DNA from: QYOJ01 sp964616825
Lineage (GTDB): Bacteria > Bacteroidota > Bacteroidia > Bacteroidales > FEN-979
Reading direction: 5' to 3'
Assembly (NCBI GenBank): GCA_964616825.1
Contig: CAZTSX010000005.1
Location: forward strand, 1 to 64,000
Length of the DNA stretch: 64,000 nt
The position numbers were made by a program, and so were the translations under genes. Shown here one piece after another: positions 33,762 through 42,424 of this stretch (position 1 is the stretch's first letter; each line of letters opens with the position of its first letter). The notes beneath the pieces were generated by a model that made no database searches, was not told where the DNA came from, and saw only the letters and a program-made list of their open reading frames with translations.

Positions 33762-34034
33762 TCATCAGCATCTTTCACCAGGCGAAAACCAACCGTCCCA
33801 TTCAGGTTTAATCCAGGACCGTTAAGCAATAACATTTCCGGGTGATGTGCAGGCACCGGCCCTCCGGTCACGTACCAGATGCTTGATGCGGTCCGTTCCT
33901 CTCCTGCTGGAATCTCCAAGGATAAACGAGATCGTGTCTCCCTCATACACCGGAAGTGAGGATATCTGTGAAAAAACAGGGATTGCGATCCATACAGCCA
34001 ACAACCCCACCATTAACTTTCTAAAAATCGACAT
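33758..34034 (-). pseudogene. Remnant of an exported protein, possibly SUMF1/FGE type
   Basis: Read leftward, a good signal peptide (MSIFRKLMVGLLAVWIAIPV ending FSQ) and the start of a mature protein (VYEGDTISFILGDSSRRG) are followed by a frame change. A short piece then ends LNLNGTVGFRLVKDADD, which is the way formylglycine-generating-enzyme-type (SUMF1) proteins end (GFRLV). Some 200 residues expected in between are missing. It looks like an internally deleted, decayed gene between the frameshifted repeat protein and ogt. The SUMF1 assignment rests on a short tail only. Confidence 0.45.
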
Positions 34035-34056
34035 TCGTAGATCGTAAATCGAATTA
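34029..34056. repeat. Short heptamer array (CGTAAAT-type x4)
   Basis: CGACATT, CGTAGAT, CGTAAAT and CGAATTA stand in 7-base register between the ogt stop and the decayed exported gene. Confidence 0.5.
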
Positions 34057-34536
34057 ATAGAAAAGGTCTTTTTGCAAGAGAGCATGTTCATGTTCGAGCA
34101 GCCATTTCTTGCGCTGCAGTCCGCCTGCATATCCCACAAGCTTTCCATCGTTACCCAGCACCCGGTGACAGGGGATGATCACAGATACTGGATTTTTTGC
34201 ATCTGCCTGACCAACAGCACGAAAAGCCTTTGGATCTCCGATCCGTTCAGCCAGTTCATGATAAGTGAGGGTTTTTCCGTAGGGGATTTTCTCCAACTCG
34301 TTCCACACTTTCATCTGAAATTCAGTTCCGTGAAGATCAAGTTTGATGGAAAATATCTGCCTTTTCCCTTCAAAATACTCTTTCAGTTGTGTCATACATT
34401 CACGTAAACAGAAAGGTGTAAACCATTTCCTGGTTTTATGATCAACGAAGGTGACGGATTGAATTCCCCGTTTGGTTCCTGTCACCTCCAGGAAACCGAT
34501 TGGTGTTTTCAAATATGCCTGCTTGATTGAGATCAT
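34054..34536 (-). CDS. ogt: Methylated-DNA--protein-cysteine methyltransferase
   Basis: 160 residues, the usual length for Ogt. The active-site motif IPCHRVLG (acceptor Cys near residue 127) and the helix-turn-helix stretch YHELAERIGDPKAFRAVGQA (about 95-114), with its DNA-inserting Arg, are present. It removes methyl or alkyl groups from O6-guanine in one irreversible transfer. Six bases separate it from the small membrane protein gene upstream on the same strand, so it may be the last gene of the symporter transcript. Confidence 0.95.
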   Translation of the reverse strand: MISIKQAYLKTPIGFLEVTGTKRGIQSVTFVDHKTRKWFTPFCLRECMTQLKEYFEGKRQIFSIKLDLHGTEFQMKVWNELEKIPYGKTLTYHELAERIGDPKAFRAVGQADAKNPVSVIIPCHRVLGNDGKLVGYAGGLQRKKWLLEHEHALLQKDLFY

Positions 34537-34542
34537 GGGATG

Positions 34543-34755
34543 TTATTTTGTTTTCATTCTTTTTGCACGTAAGCCGAAGAAAAGCATTAATCCACCGAAA
34601 ATAAGATTGATGAGACCTGACCATAAATTTACATTTATATCAAGAGATCGCTCATACATTTCCGGATCAGCGTTTGTTGTCAGCCCAAAAATAAGTAAAA
34701 GCGCTCCAAGTATTAAGAACATAAATCCGATTGGTAACCTGATGTCGACTTCCAT
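34543..34755 (-). CDS. Small two-helix membrane protein beside symporter
   Basis: 70 residues with two transmembrane helices (about 8-26 and 44-62) and a basic tail (LRAKRMKTK). The first helix starts GFMFLILGALLLIFGL, and the inter-helix loop is acidic/polar. It lies 12 bases downstream of a sodium/solute symporter gene, where similar small proteins recur. It may be an accessory subunit of that transporter; this is inferred from position only. Confidence 0.72.
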   Translation of the reverse strand: MEVDIRLPIGFMFLILGALLLIFGLTTNADPEMYERSLDINVNLWSGLINLIFGGLMLFFGLRAKRMKTK

Positions 34756-34767
34756 GTGTTTTCCTCC

Positions 34768-36483
34768 TTACCAGAATAAACCAGATAAAACGATGACAAT
34801 TATTGCTACGATCACAGCAAGGAACTGGGGTTTATGATACCAGTGTTTACTGTCATCTTTGATTCTCGGTGTTAATGAGTAGACAAGGCCTTTCAGATCC
34901 TCCTTCGTCTTCGTTTGTGTTGTCAGCAGGGATATGAAGATTGTCAGTACAAAGCAGGTGGAAAAAGCAAAGATCGCGGTCCAGAAGTTCTGAGCCATCT
35001 CGCTGGGATAGGTATGAACAACAGTTCCCAACCATCCTCCTTTGATGAGTGTCATAGCACCAGCAGGTTGTGTCAGACCGTGATGGATAGCTGCAGCTGT
35101 GGTTCCCGACAGCAGCCCGAAGAATGCCCCGTGGCCAGTGGTTCGTCGCCAGAACATCCCCAATAGGAAAGTCGCAAAGAGCGGAGCGTTGATGAATGCA
35201 AATATGAGCTGCAGGAAATCCATGATGTTGTTAAAAAGTTTTGCCATATAGGCAGCGCCAATACTTACCAGGATCCCGAAGATAGTAGCCATCTGTCCCA
35301 TGCGGAGGTAGTGTCTGTCTGATTTACTCGGATTGATGTAACTCTGATAGATATCGTAGGTCCAGACTGTGTTAAAAGCTGTTACATTTCCTGCCATTCC
35401 TGACATAAACGACGCCATCAGGGCAGTTAAGCCCAATCCCAGGATACCGGTAGGGAAATAGTGCCCAAGCATCATCGGGATCACTTTGTCGTAATCATAT
35501 CCATTCCCTTTCACAGGTAATGCAAAGCCACTTTCTGGATCTGAAGTCAGAGCGATCGCGATCATCCCCGGAAAGATAACCAGAAATGGGATGAACATCT
35601 TTGGCAGAGCGCCTATCAGGGGTGTTTTCCGTGCTGCCGACATCGATCCGGCTGCCATGGCCCGTTGAACGACAAGGAAATTAGTACACCAATAACCGAA
35701 TGAGAGAACAAATCCGAGACCCATGATGATCCCGAACCACTCTACCCCCATCGGATTATCAGTGGAATGAGCAACCGGTCTCCAGGTCTCGGTCATCGCA
35801 CCAGGTGCATAGCCATTGTTGGTAGAAACTTCAGCCAGTTGTGCTTGTAATCCCTCCCATCCACCAATGCTCAGCAACCCCAGAAAAACAAGCGGAAGAA
35901 ATCCGAGTACGATCAGGAAGAACTGAAGTACTTCATTATAGATCGCAGACTTCAGCCCGCCAAGATAGGTGTAAGCCAACACGATCAGAGCGGAGATAAA
36001 GATGCTGAATGTAAAGTTCCAGTCCAGAAGTGTCTCCATGAGCATAGCCAGGGCATACATCGAGATCCCGCTGGCAAAGATGGTCATCACCGCGAAGGAG
36101 ACCGCGTTAAAACCACGTGTCTTCTCATCAAACCTCAGCTTCAGGTATTCCGGTACCGAACGGGCTTTGGAACCATAGTAAAACGGCATCATGAAGAGTC
36201 CCAGAAAGATCATGGCTGGAATGGCTCCGATCCAGTAAAAGTGTGTTGTGATCATGCCGTATTTGGCTCCCGAGGCGGCCATTCCCATCACTTCCAGCGC
36301 TCCGAGGTTGGTAGAGATAAATGCCAGGCCGGTAATCCAGGCCGGAATCGATTTCCCTCCCATCAGGAAGTCGGAACTCGATTTCATATATCTTCTCAAC
36401 GCATACCCAATCCCAAGGACGAAGAGGAAGTAGACTCCCATGATCATATAATCGATCCATCCAAGCGAGTAAGTAGCGTTCAT
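34768..36483 (-). CDS. Sodium/solute symporter (SGLT/SSS family)
   Basis: 571 residues with about 14 hydrophobic segments. It begins at the membrane (LGWIDYMIMGVYFLFVLGIG) and carries the family stretches FLMGGKSIPAWITGLAFIST (about 40-59), RSVPEYLKLRFDEKTRG and GFVLSFGYWCTNFLVVQRAM. SGLT-type members co-transport sugars, inositol or related small solutes with Na+. Decayed xylose genes and galactose genes lie within 3-10 kb, so a sugar is plausible but not shown. A -7 element TATCTTTG is at 36515-36522 on the minus strand. Confidence 0.9.
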   Translation of the reverse strand: MNATYSLGWIDYMIMGVYFLFVLGIGYALRRYMKSSSDFLMGGKSIPAWITGLAFISTNLGALEVMGMAASGAKYGMITTHFYWIGAIPAMIFLGLFMMPFYYGSKARSVPEYLKLRFDEKTRGFNAVSFAVMTIFASGISMYALAMLMETLLDWNFTFSIFISALIVLAYTYLGGLKSAIYNEVLQFFLIVLGFLPLVFLGLLSIGGWEGLQAQLAEVSTNNGYAPGAMTETWRPVAHSTDNPMGVEWFGIIMGLGFVLSFGYWCTNFLVVQRAMAAGSMSAARKTPLIGALPKMFIPFLVIFPGMIAIALTSDPESGFALPVKGNGYDYDKVIPMMLGHYFPTGILGLGLTALMASFMSGMAGNVTAFNTVWTYDIYQSYINPSKSDRHYLRMGQMATIFGILVSIGAAYMAKLFNNIMDFLQLIFAFINAPLFATFLLGMFWRRTTGHGAFFGLLSGTTAAAIHHGLTQPAGAMTLIKGGWLGTVVHTYPSEMAQNFWTAIFAFSTCFVLTIFISLLTTQTKTKEDLKGLVYSLTPRIKDDSKHWYHKPQFLAVIVAIIVIVLSGLFW

Positions 36484-36570
36484 AGATTGTTAATAAATTG
36501 ACAGAGGATAGATGCAAAGATAAGTAAACAATGAAAAAATATAATAGTTTTGTAGATTAACCCAAGCATT

Positions 36571-37827
36571 ATGAATGGACAATTATCTTCGGGAAACACT
36601 CTGGAAGTCGCAAACCCGATACTTCCCTCAGACAGGATTCTCTCCATCGATGTGTTAAGAGGCATCGCCGTATTAGGCATCCTGATCATGAACATCCAGA
36701 GTTTCTCCATGATCGGGGCGGCATACATAAATCCTGCCGCATACGGGGATCTTACCGGCATCAACAAATGGGTCTGGATCCTGAGCGATTTACTGGGCTC
36801 CGGGAAATTCATGAGCATCTTCTCCATCTTATTTGGAGCAGGGATCATCCTGTTTACCACACATTTGGTTGAAAAAGGAAGAAGAGCCGGCCCTTTGCAC
36901 TACCGCAGAAACTTCTGGTTACTGGTTTTTGGTCTTCTCCATGCTTATCTGATCTGGTATGGAGACATACTGGTCGCATACAGCCTTTGTGCATTCCTGG
37001 CTTTCCTTTTCAGGAAGATGAAACCGGTAAAGTTGGTAATCATTGGAGCCATATTCTTCATAATCCCCTTCCTGCTATATCTGATGTTTGGCGCAACGAT
37101 AAAGTATTGGCCACAGGAATCCATTGATCAAAACATGCAAACCTGGATGCCTGCTATAGAGAAAGTACAGCACGAGATCAGTGCGATGCAGGGCAGCTGG
37201 ATTGATCAGATGGATGTCAGGGTATCCGGAGCAATTTTTTTGCAGACATTCCTCTTCTTTATCCAGATATTCTGGCGGGTGATGGGTTTGATGTTATTTG
37301 GCATGGCGCTCTATAAATGGGGTGTATTATCTGCCACAAGATCGAACAGGTATTATCTCCGGTTAATCCTCTTTTCATTGATCCCTGGAATACTTATTGT
37401 TGGCTGGGGTATCCATCAAAACTTCAAAGCTGAATGGGAGATGGCGTTCTCAATGTTCACCGGTTCGTTGTTTAATTATATTGGAAGCATTGGGGTATCG
37501 CTTGGCTATATCGGGATCGTTATGTTGATCTGCAAGTCTGTTAAATGGGTGCGATTCAAACATGCTTTTTCCGCAGTAGGGAAGATGGCATTTTCCAACT
37601 ACCTCCTCACCTCCATCATCTGTTCACTTATCTTTTACGGACATGGATTTGCCCTTTTCGGAGAGGTAGATCGATGGATTCAGATCCTGATCGTTCCGGG
37701 CATCTGGATCATCCTGATCCTCTTTTCCCTGTTCTGGCTCAGGTACTACTATTACGGCCCTCTGGAGTGGCTTTGGAGGGTACTTACCTACTGGCATAGG
37801 CAGCCAATAAGGAGAAACCTAAAATGA
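36571..37827 (+). CDS. DUF418 membrane protein
   Basis: 418 residues with about eight to ten membrane segments. After a 20-residue cytoplasmic lead, the family opening RILSIDVLRGIAVLGILIMN is followed by SILFGAGI, and the DUF418 C-terminal domain carries SAVGKMAFSNYLLTSIIC and the aromatic end YYYYGPLEWLWRVLTYW. Members are multipass inner-membrane proteins of unknown function, distantly akin to acyltransferase-3/heparan acetyltransferase folds. The stop overlaps the metallophosphoesterase start by four bases, so the two are co-translated. A -7 element TAGTTTTG lies at 36545-36552. Confidence 0.88.
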   Translation: MNGQLSSGNTLEVANPILPSDRILSIDVLRGIAVLGILIMNIQSFSMIGAAYINPAAYGDLTGINKWVWILSDLLGSGKFMSIFSILFGAGIILFTTHLVEKGRRAGPLHYRRNFWLLVFGLLHAYLIWYGDILVAYSLCAFLAFLFRKMKPVKLVIIGAIFFIIPFLLYLMFGATIKYWPQESIDQNMQTWMPAIEKVQHEISAMQGSWIDQMDVRVSGAIFLQTFLFFIQIFWRVMGLMLFGMALYKWGVLSATRSNRYYLRLILFSLIPGILIVGWGIHQNFKAEWEMAFSMFTGSLFNYIGSIGVSLGYIGIVMLICKSVKWVRFKHAFSAVGKMAFSNYLLTSIICSLIFYGHGFALFGEVDRWIQILIVPGIWIILILFSLFWLRYYYYGPLEWLWRVLTYWHRQPIRRNLK

Positions 37828-38984
37828 AAACCACCCAGTTCATCATTTTTGTCTCGATCGTTATCGTCGTCTATGGATTGATCAACGTGTATATCTATAT
37901 ACGCGGGTTACAGGCTATTCCTTCCGGATCCGACTGGCGACCATGGTTTTCCGTTATCTTCTGGGGTCTCGCATCTACTTTTGTCCTGGCCCGTTTCCTG
38001 GAGCGTTTGCATCCATCAGTCTTGAGCGGCATCATTACCTGGATTGGTTCTTTCTGGCTCGGATTCATGTTGTTTTTCATCATAGCCGTCGTACTGATCG
38101 ACCTGGCCAGATTATTGAATTCATTTCTTCATTTCTTTCCCGGGTCATTTTCTTCGAATCCGACACAAACAAAGCTTTTTACCCTGTTTATCGTCCTGGG
38201 ATTATCGGTCATCTTTGTCACGACCAGTTTTATCAACGCCCGGATTCCCCGGATCACTGAGCTGAACCTGACTATTTCCAAGCCTAAAGCTGCGCCTGGA
38301 GAACTTACCATGGTTATGGTTTCAGATATTCACCTGGGAACGATTATCGCCAGCCGGAAAACCAACCGGCTGGTGAAAAAGATCAATTCACTATATCCCG
38401 ACATCGTATTGTTTGCAGGAGATATTGTAGATGAAGACCTGGCCCCGGTGATCAGCTATAATTTGGGGGAAGCGATGTCAAAGATCAACGCCAGGCTGGG
38501 TGTTTATGGGATCACCGGCAACCATGAATTTATCGGTGGAATTGGCCCGTCAACGAAATACCTGGAGGAACATGGGATTAAAATGATCCGCGATACAGCG
38601 ATCCTGGTGGATGATTCGTTCTACCTGGTGGGCAGGGATGATCGTGACGGACACCGTTTTGCCGGGAAACGGCGTAAAGAGCTGGCTGAGGTGATGGAAG
38701 GCGTTGACCCAGCCTATCCGGTTATTGTGATGGACCATCAGCCCTTTGCACTTGCCAGGGCAGCAGAACTTGGTGCAGATCTGCAACTCTCAGGCCACAC
38801 ACATCACGGGCAGCTGTGGCCAATGAACTACATCACAAATGCCATTTTCGAGGTTAGCTATGGGTATAAGAAGATTGGAAATTCTCATTTTTATGTCTCC
38901 TGTGGATATGGCACCTGGGGGCCCCCATTACGATTTGGAAACAGACCGGAAATCGTCCTGATTAATTTACGATTTACGAAGTGA
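37824..38984 (+). CDS. Membrane-anchored metallophosphoesterase (YkuE-like)
   Basis: 386 residues. Four N-terminal membrane helices (to about residue 145) precede a calcineurin-type phosphoesterase domain. The metal-ligand motifs are in order: DIHLG (near 170), GDIVDE, GNHEFIGG, MDHQP and SGHTHHGQ (near 325). Relatives such as YkuE/YaeI act on UDP-diacylglucosamine or similar lipids at the membrane surface. ATGA overlap with the DUF418 gene indicates an operon. The last codons sit in a TTTACGA heptamer stretch. Confidence 0.88.
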   Translation: MKTTQFIIFVSIVIVVYGLINVYIYIRGLQAIPSGSDWRPWFSVIFWGLASTFVLARFLERLHPSVLSGIITWIGSFWLGFMLFFIIAVVLIDLARLLNSFLHFFPGSFSSNPTQTKLFTLFIVLGLSVIFVTTSFINARIPRITELNLTISKPKAAPGELTMVMVSDIHLGTIIASRKTNRLVKKINSLYPDIVLFAGDIVDEDLAPVISYNLGEAMSKINARLGVYGITGNHEFIGGIGPSTKYLEEHGIKMIRDTAILVDDSFYLVGRDDRDGHRFAGKRRKELAEVMEGVDPAYPVIVMDHQPFALARAAELGADLQLSGHTHHGQLWPMNYITNAIFEVSYGYKKIGNSHFYVSCGYGTWGPPLRFGNRPEIVLINLRFTK

Positions 38985-38998
38985 CGGTTTTCGATTTG
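38964..38998. repeat. Heptamer array across a gene end (GATTTAC-type x5)
   Basis: AATTTAC, GATTTAC, GAAGTGA, CGGTTTT and CGATTTG stand in 7-base register. The first units encode the last residues and the stop of the metallophosphoesterase. Confidence 0.5.
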
Positions 38999-39040
38999 AC
39001 ATATAGCATGCGGATTCCGCGTTCCATTGGTCAAAACGTA

Positions 39041-39287
39041 GCAGAAGTTCAGACCGGCAGAGATCTGTCTCCTGAGCACATCATAGCTGGCATTGATATC
39101 ACCTGACCATGTGATGGCACCGTTGCGCTGCTGGCCGGTGAAAGCGGAGCGCGTCAGGATCGTTACGCGTTTATCTGCCAGTTCCGGCTCGGTGGCATCC
39201 ATCCACAATCCATCCACTCCTTTGTTCAGCATCACATGTCAAACTTATCGAAAGAAGGAGTGCAAGGATTGAGATAAGGCGATGCAT
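39041..39287 (-). pseudogene. GH31 alpha-xylosidase/alpha-glucosidase remnant
   Basis: Read leftward: a lipoprotein signal (MHRLISILALLLSISLTC) at 39287, then, after a frame change near 39235, pieces of a GH31 catalytic domain. These are GVDGLWMDATEPEL (the nucleophile-type Asp region) directly joined to RVTILTRSAFTGQQRNGAIT and SGDINASYDVLRRQISAGLN. Several hundred residues before and after these, and the stretch between the first two, are gone. It lies six bases after the broken xylB and was probably its partner in an alpha-xyloside pathway. Confidence 0.8.
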
Positions 39288-39292
39288 GCTGA

Positions 39293-40559
39293 TTATTTCT
39301 GAATACCGAAGGTCGATTGTAGCATTTTAAGCCATTTCTCATATGCTTCAGCAACCTCATCCTGTATGGTCAGATCCGGATCAATTCTTCTGGTTTTCAA
39401 TAGGTTTCTGAAACAATCGGACAGGGATGAATAGATCCCGGCTCCCAATGCAGCGCCCCGGGCAGCGCCCAGTGAATTATCCGTATTAAAGAGCTCGATG
39501 GAAGTACCTGTGATGGATGCCAGTGTTTTGCAGAAAAGTGGACTCAGAAACATATCGGTTTCCCCGGCACGAATGATGGAGGGTTTAGCACCGATCTCCT
39601 GCATCATATTCATTCCGTAATTGAAGGCAAAAGCAATTCCCTCCTGTGCGGCCCGGTACAGATGGGCTTGCGTATGTACTACGAAATCGAGATCGACGAT
39701 TTGTCCTCCGATGATCTGGTTGTCCAGCATCCGTTCAGCCCCATTACCAAAAGGAAGTATCGTCAGGCCGTCTGATCCGGGAGACACCCGTGAGGAGAGT
39801 CTGTTCATGTCGTCAAAATTGGTCTGGCTGGTCACTCTCTTCAACCACGAATAGAGAATTCCCGTGCCATTGATGCAAAGGAGCGCTCCGATCCTGGGTT
39901 GATTATTAGTGTGATTCAGGTGCGCAAAGAGGTTGATCCTGGAGTTCGGATCAGGTTTCAGTTGGCCAAGCACCTCATACACCACACCGGAAGTCCCTGC
40001 CGAAGCAGCTACCTGTCGTGGTTTCATGACATTCAGCGAAAAGGCGTTTGTGGGTTGATCCCCGGCCCGGAATGAGATGGGTATTCCGGACCTTGTCGAT
40101 CTGTTCATATAATTCCGGCTCAAACACCTTTACCCAGGCCAGTTTGGATGCTGTGAAGTTTCCGGGCGAGTTCAGAAGATGTGACAGACATTTCTCTTTT
40201 CCAATCTCTTCAAAAGCCAGGATTCCGGTCTCCACCGCCCGGCTATCGCACCAGATGATAGAAGGACGAACCGGTTTCCCGAATTTATCCAGACAGACCA
40301 GGCCGTGCATTTGATAGGTGATACCAATCGCTTTGATCTGGTCGTGTTTGCTGCCAGCAAGTGCTACAGCTTTTCTCACTGCTTTAATTACATTATCCCA
40401 CCACATCAATGGTGACTGCTCAGCCCATCCGGGCATACGAGAAGAGATTTCCATCTCATTTTCAGGAGATAAAGCCCATCCCTGGCAGGTGCCGTTCCCT
40501 GTATCCAGTACAGAAACTTTTACAGATGAACTTCCGATGTCAATTCCGATCGTTTTCAT
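39293..40559 (-). pseudogene. xylB: Xylulokinase, internally deleted and frameshifted
   Basis: The first part (40559 to about 40095) starts MKTIGIDIGSSSVKVSVLD, the FGGY phosphate-binding motif, and runs through MHGLVCLDKFGKPVRP to FEPELYEQIDKV. It then jumps in another frame to FRAGDQPTNAFSLNV, continuing through AASAGTSGVVYEV to the C-terminal GAARGAALGAGIY. About 90 residues of the middle are missing and the frame changes at the joint near 40085-40095. The intact enzyme (about 490 residues) phosphorylates xylulose to xylulose-5-phosphate. Both halves keep their motifs, so the loss looks recent. Confidence 0.88.
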
Positions 40560-40605
40560 GCCTCAAATGTATGAATAAATAGGAAGAAAACGCTAATTTT
40601 GCCTC

Positions 40606-41829
40606 ATGAAGAAATACCGGCTCAGACTCACTTTTCCGATCTTAATGCTTCTCATTATTCTCCTTGGAACCCTGGTAACCATCACGACCTCAGACAAAAC
40701 AATTAATGAACCCACCGAGCCCGTATCCATAATTACTTACCATATCAATATTGATACCCTTGATATAGAATATGGCCGGGTGAAAAGGAATCAAAACCTC
40801 TCTGAGATCCTGGCTCCTTATATCTCCTTTCAGGTGATTGATCAGATTGCCAGAAAAACACGTGATGTGTTTGATGTACGAAAGATCCGCCCTGGAAACC
40901 GGTTCGCGATGATCATCACACGCGATTCCCTGAAAAAGACACTCTATTTTATCTATGAGATCACTGATACCGATTTTGTCGTGTATGATTTCCGGGATTC
41001 GTTGCATGTGTTCCGGGATGAAAAAAAGGTGAACAGAACGGTGAAAACGGCTACAGGAACCATCAGTTCTTCTCTTTGGAATACATTTGTTGATCATGGG
41101 ATGGATATCAATCTCGCGTTGAAGATGTCGGATATATATGCCTGGACGATAGATTTTTATGGCGTGCAGAAAGGGGATAATTTCAAGGTGGTCTACGAAG
41201 CTTTAACGATTGATACAGTTCCGGCGGGTGTTGGGAATATCATTGCTTCCGTTTTTCAATCCGGGGGAGAAGATTTCTATTCGTTCTATTTTGTTCAGGA
41301 TAGTGTGGGAGATTATTTCGATGAAGGTGCACAGAGCTTACAGCGAACATTTCTGAAGGCTCCTCTTCGGTTTTCACGGATCAGCTCAAAGTTCACCCAT
41401 TCCCGTAAACATCCTATCCTGAAGATATATCGACCGCATCATGGTATCGATTATGCCGCTCCCCGTGGCACTCCGGTAGTTGCCCTGGGAGATGGAAAGG
41501 TGATCATGGCACGATGGAACGGCGGATTCGGGCGGTTTGTTAAGATCCGTCATAACAGCGTATATACTTCAGGATATGGCCACCTTTCCGGCTACGGTAA
41601 AGGGATCAAAAACGGTACGTTTGTCAAACAAGGAGACGTGATCGGTTATGTAGGAAGCAGTGGTCTTTCTACCGGCCCTCATCTCGATTTCCGGGTCTAT
41701 AAAAACAAATCACCTGTTGATCCCTTGAAAATAGAATCCCCACCTTCCAGGCCGGTTGATACAGCAAATCTGGCGGAATACAATAAATTGGTAGAGAAAA
41801 TGAGAGCCAGCCTTGATTCAATAATGTAA
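40606..41829 (+). CDS. M23 family metallopeptidase (MepM-like)
   Basis: 407 residues. One N-terminal membrane anchor (about 8-28), a LysM/OapA-like segment (LAPYISFQVIDQIARKT and VRKIRPGNRFAMI, about 65-105), a middle domain, then the LytM/M23 catalytic domain (about 270-375). HHGIDYAAPRGTPV supplies the HxxxD ligands. The second motif reads GPHLDFRV, with Asp where HxH is usual, a variant known in some members. It should cut peptide cross-links of peptidoglycan in the periplasm. A -7 element TAATTTTG (40594-40601) ends five bases before the ATG, so the transcript may be nearly leaderless. Confidence 0.88.
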   Translation: MKKYRLRLTFPILMLLIILLGTLVTITTSDKTINEPTEPVSIITYHINIDTLDIEYGRVKRNQNLSEILAPYISFQVIDQIARKTRDVFDVRKIRPGNRFAMIITRDSLKKTLYFIYEITDTDFVVYDFRDSLHVFRDEKKVNRTVKTATGTISSSLWNTFVDHGMDINLALKMSDIYAWTIDFYGVQKGDNFKVVYEALTIDTVPAGVGNIIASVFQSGGEDFYSFYFVQDSVGDYFDEGAQSLQRTFLKAPLRFSRISSKFTHSRKHPILKIYRPHHGIDYAAPRGTPVVALGDGKVIMARWNGGFGRFVKIRHNSVYTSGYGHLSGYGKGIKNGTFVKQGDVIGYVGSSGLSTGPHLDFRVYKNKSPVDPLKIESPPSRPVDTANLAEYNKLVEKMRASLDSIM

Positions 41830-41847
41830 TTTCTCCTGAAAATGTGT

Positions 41848-42357
41848 TTAATAATTTCTGGTGAATGGATGGGGATTCCGCCACATCTTCCAGATTAAAA
41901 AGATAGGGAAGAGAAACCATGGGGCATTAGCCAGGAGTACAATCGGCAGGTTCAATGCAGGCGTAGGCCCCCATATCTCTTCGCTACAGATGATGGTCAC
42001 ATTGGTGAAGAGGATCGACATCACAATGATAGTAGGAATCCGGATCCACTCTTTTCCCTTGATAAATGCATAAATTGCAAAGGCGTAGAAAGGCCCGAAC
42101 ACCAATACATCCAGCCAGATGGTAGCCTGCCACCAGACCGGCCTGAACCACTGCAGAGGATCGAACGTACTCCCCCACCAGTGAACCAGGTCTACAAAAA
42201 ACCGGGGCGGCCAGAAGGGGTAGTCAAAATTTGACGGGTCCTTGATCACGAGTTGCTCGAGATCCACGATGTAGGTGATAAAGAAGAAGTTTACAAAGAA
42301 AAATATGAGATAGATATAATCTGCGGGACGTTTTTTCAGTGGGATTGGTTTTCGCAT
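41848..42357 (-). CDS. EXPERA-domain (TMEM97/EBP-like) membrane protein
   Basis: 169 residues with four transmembrane segments. The order and motifs follow the EXPERA domain of emopamil-binding protein, TM6SF2 and TMEM97: IYLIFFFVNFFFITYIVDLE, FDPLQWFRPVWWQATIWLDV, FIKGKEWIRIPTIIVMS, TIICSEEIWG and APWFLFPIFLIWKMWR. In eukaryotes these bind or isomerise sterols. Bacterial members occur sporadically and are uncharacterised. The gene is monocistronic, convergent with the M23 peptidase gene. Confidence 0.78.
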   Translation of the reverse strand: MRKPIPLKKRPADYIYLIFFFVNFFFITYIVDLEQLVIKDPSNFDYPFWPPRFFVDLVHWWGSTFDPLQWFRPVWWQATIWLDVLVFGPFYAFAIYAFIKGKEWIRIPTIIVMSILFTNVTIICSEEIWGPTPALNLPIVLLANAPWFLFPIFLIWKMWRNPHPFTRNY

Positions 42358-42424
42358 GATTGAAGGGTGTGAAAGGGTTGATGGGGGTCAAAGATATTAT
42401 AAATCATAGTTGTTCCAGCTTCTC

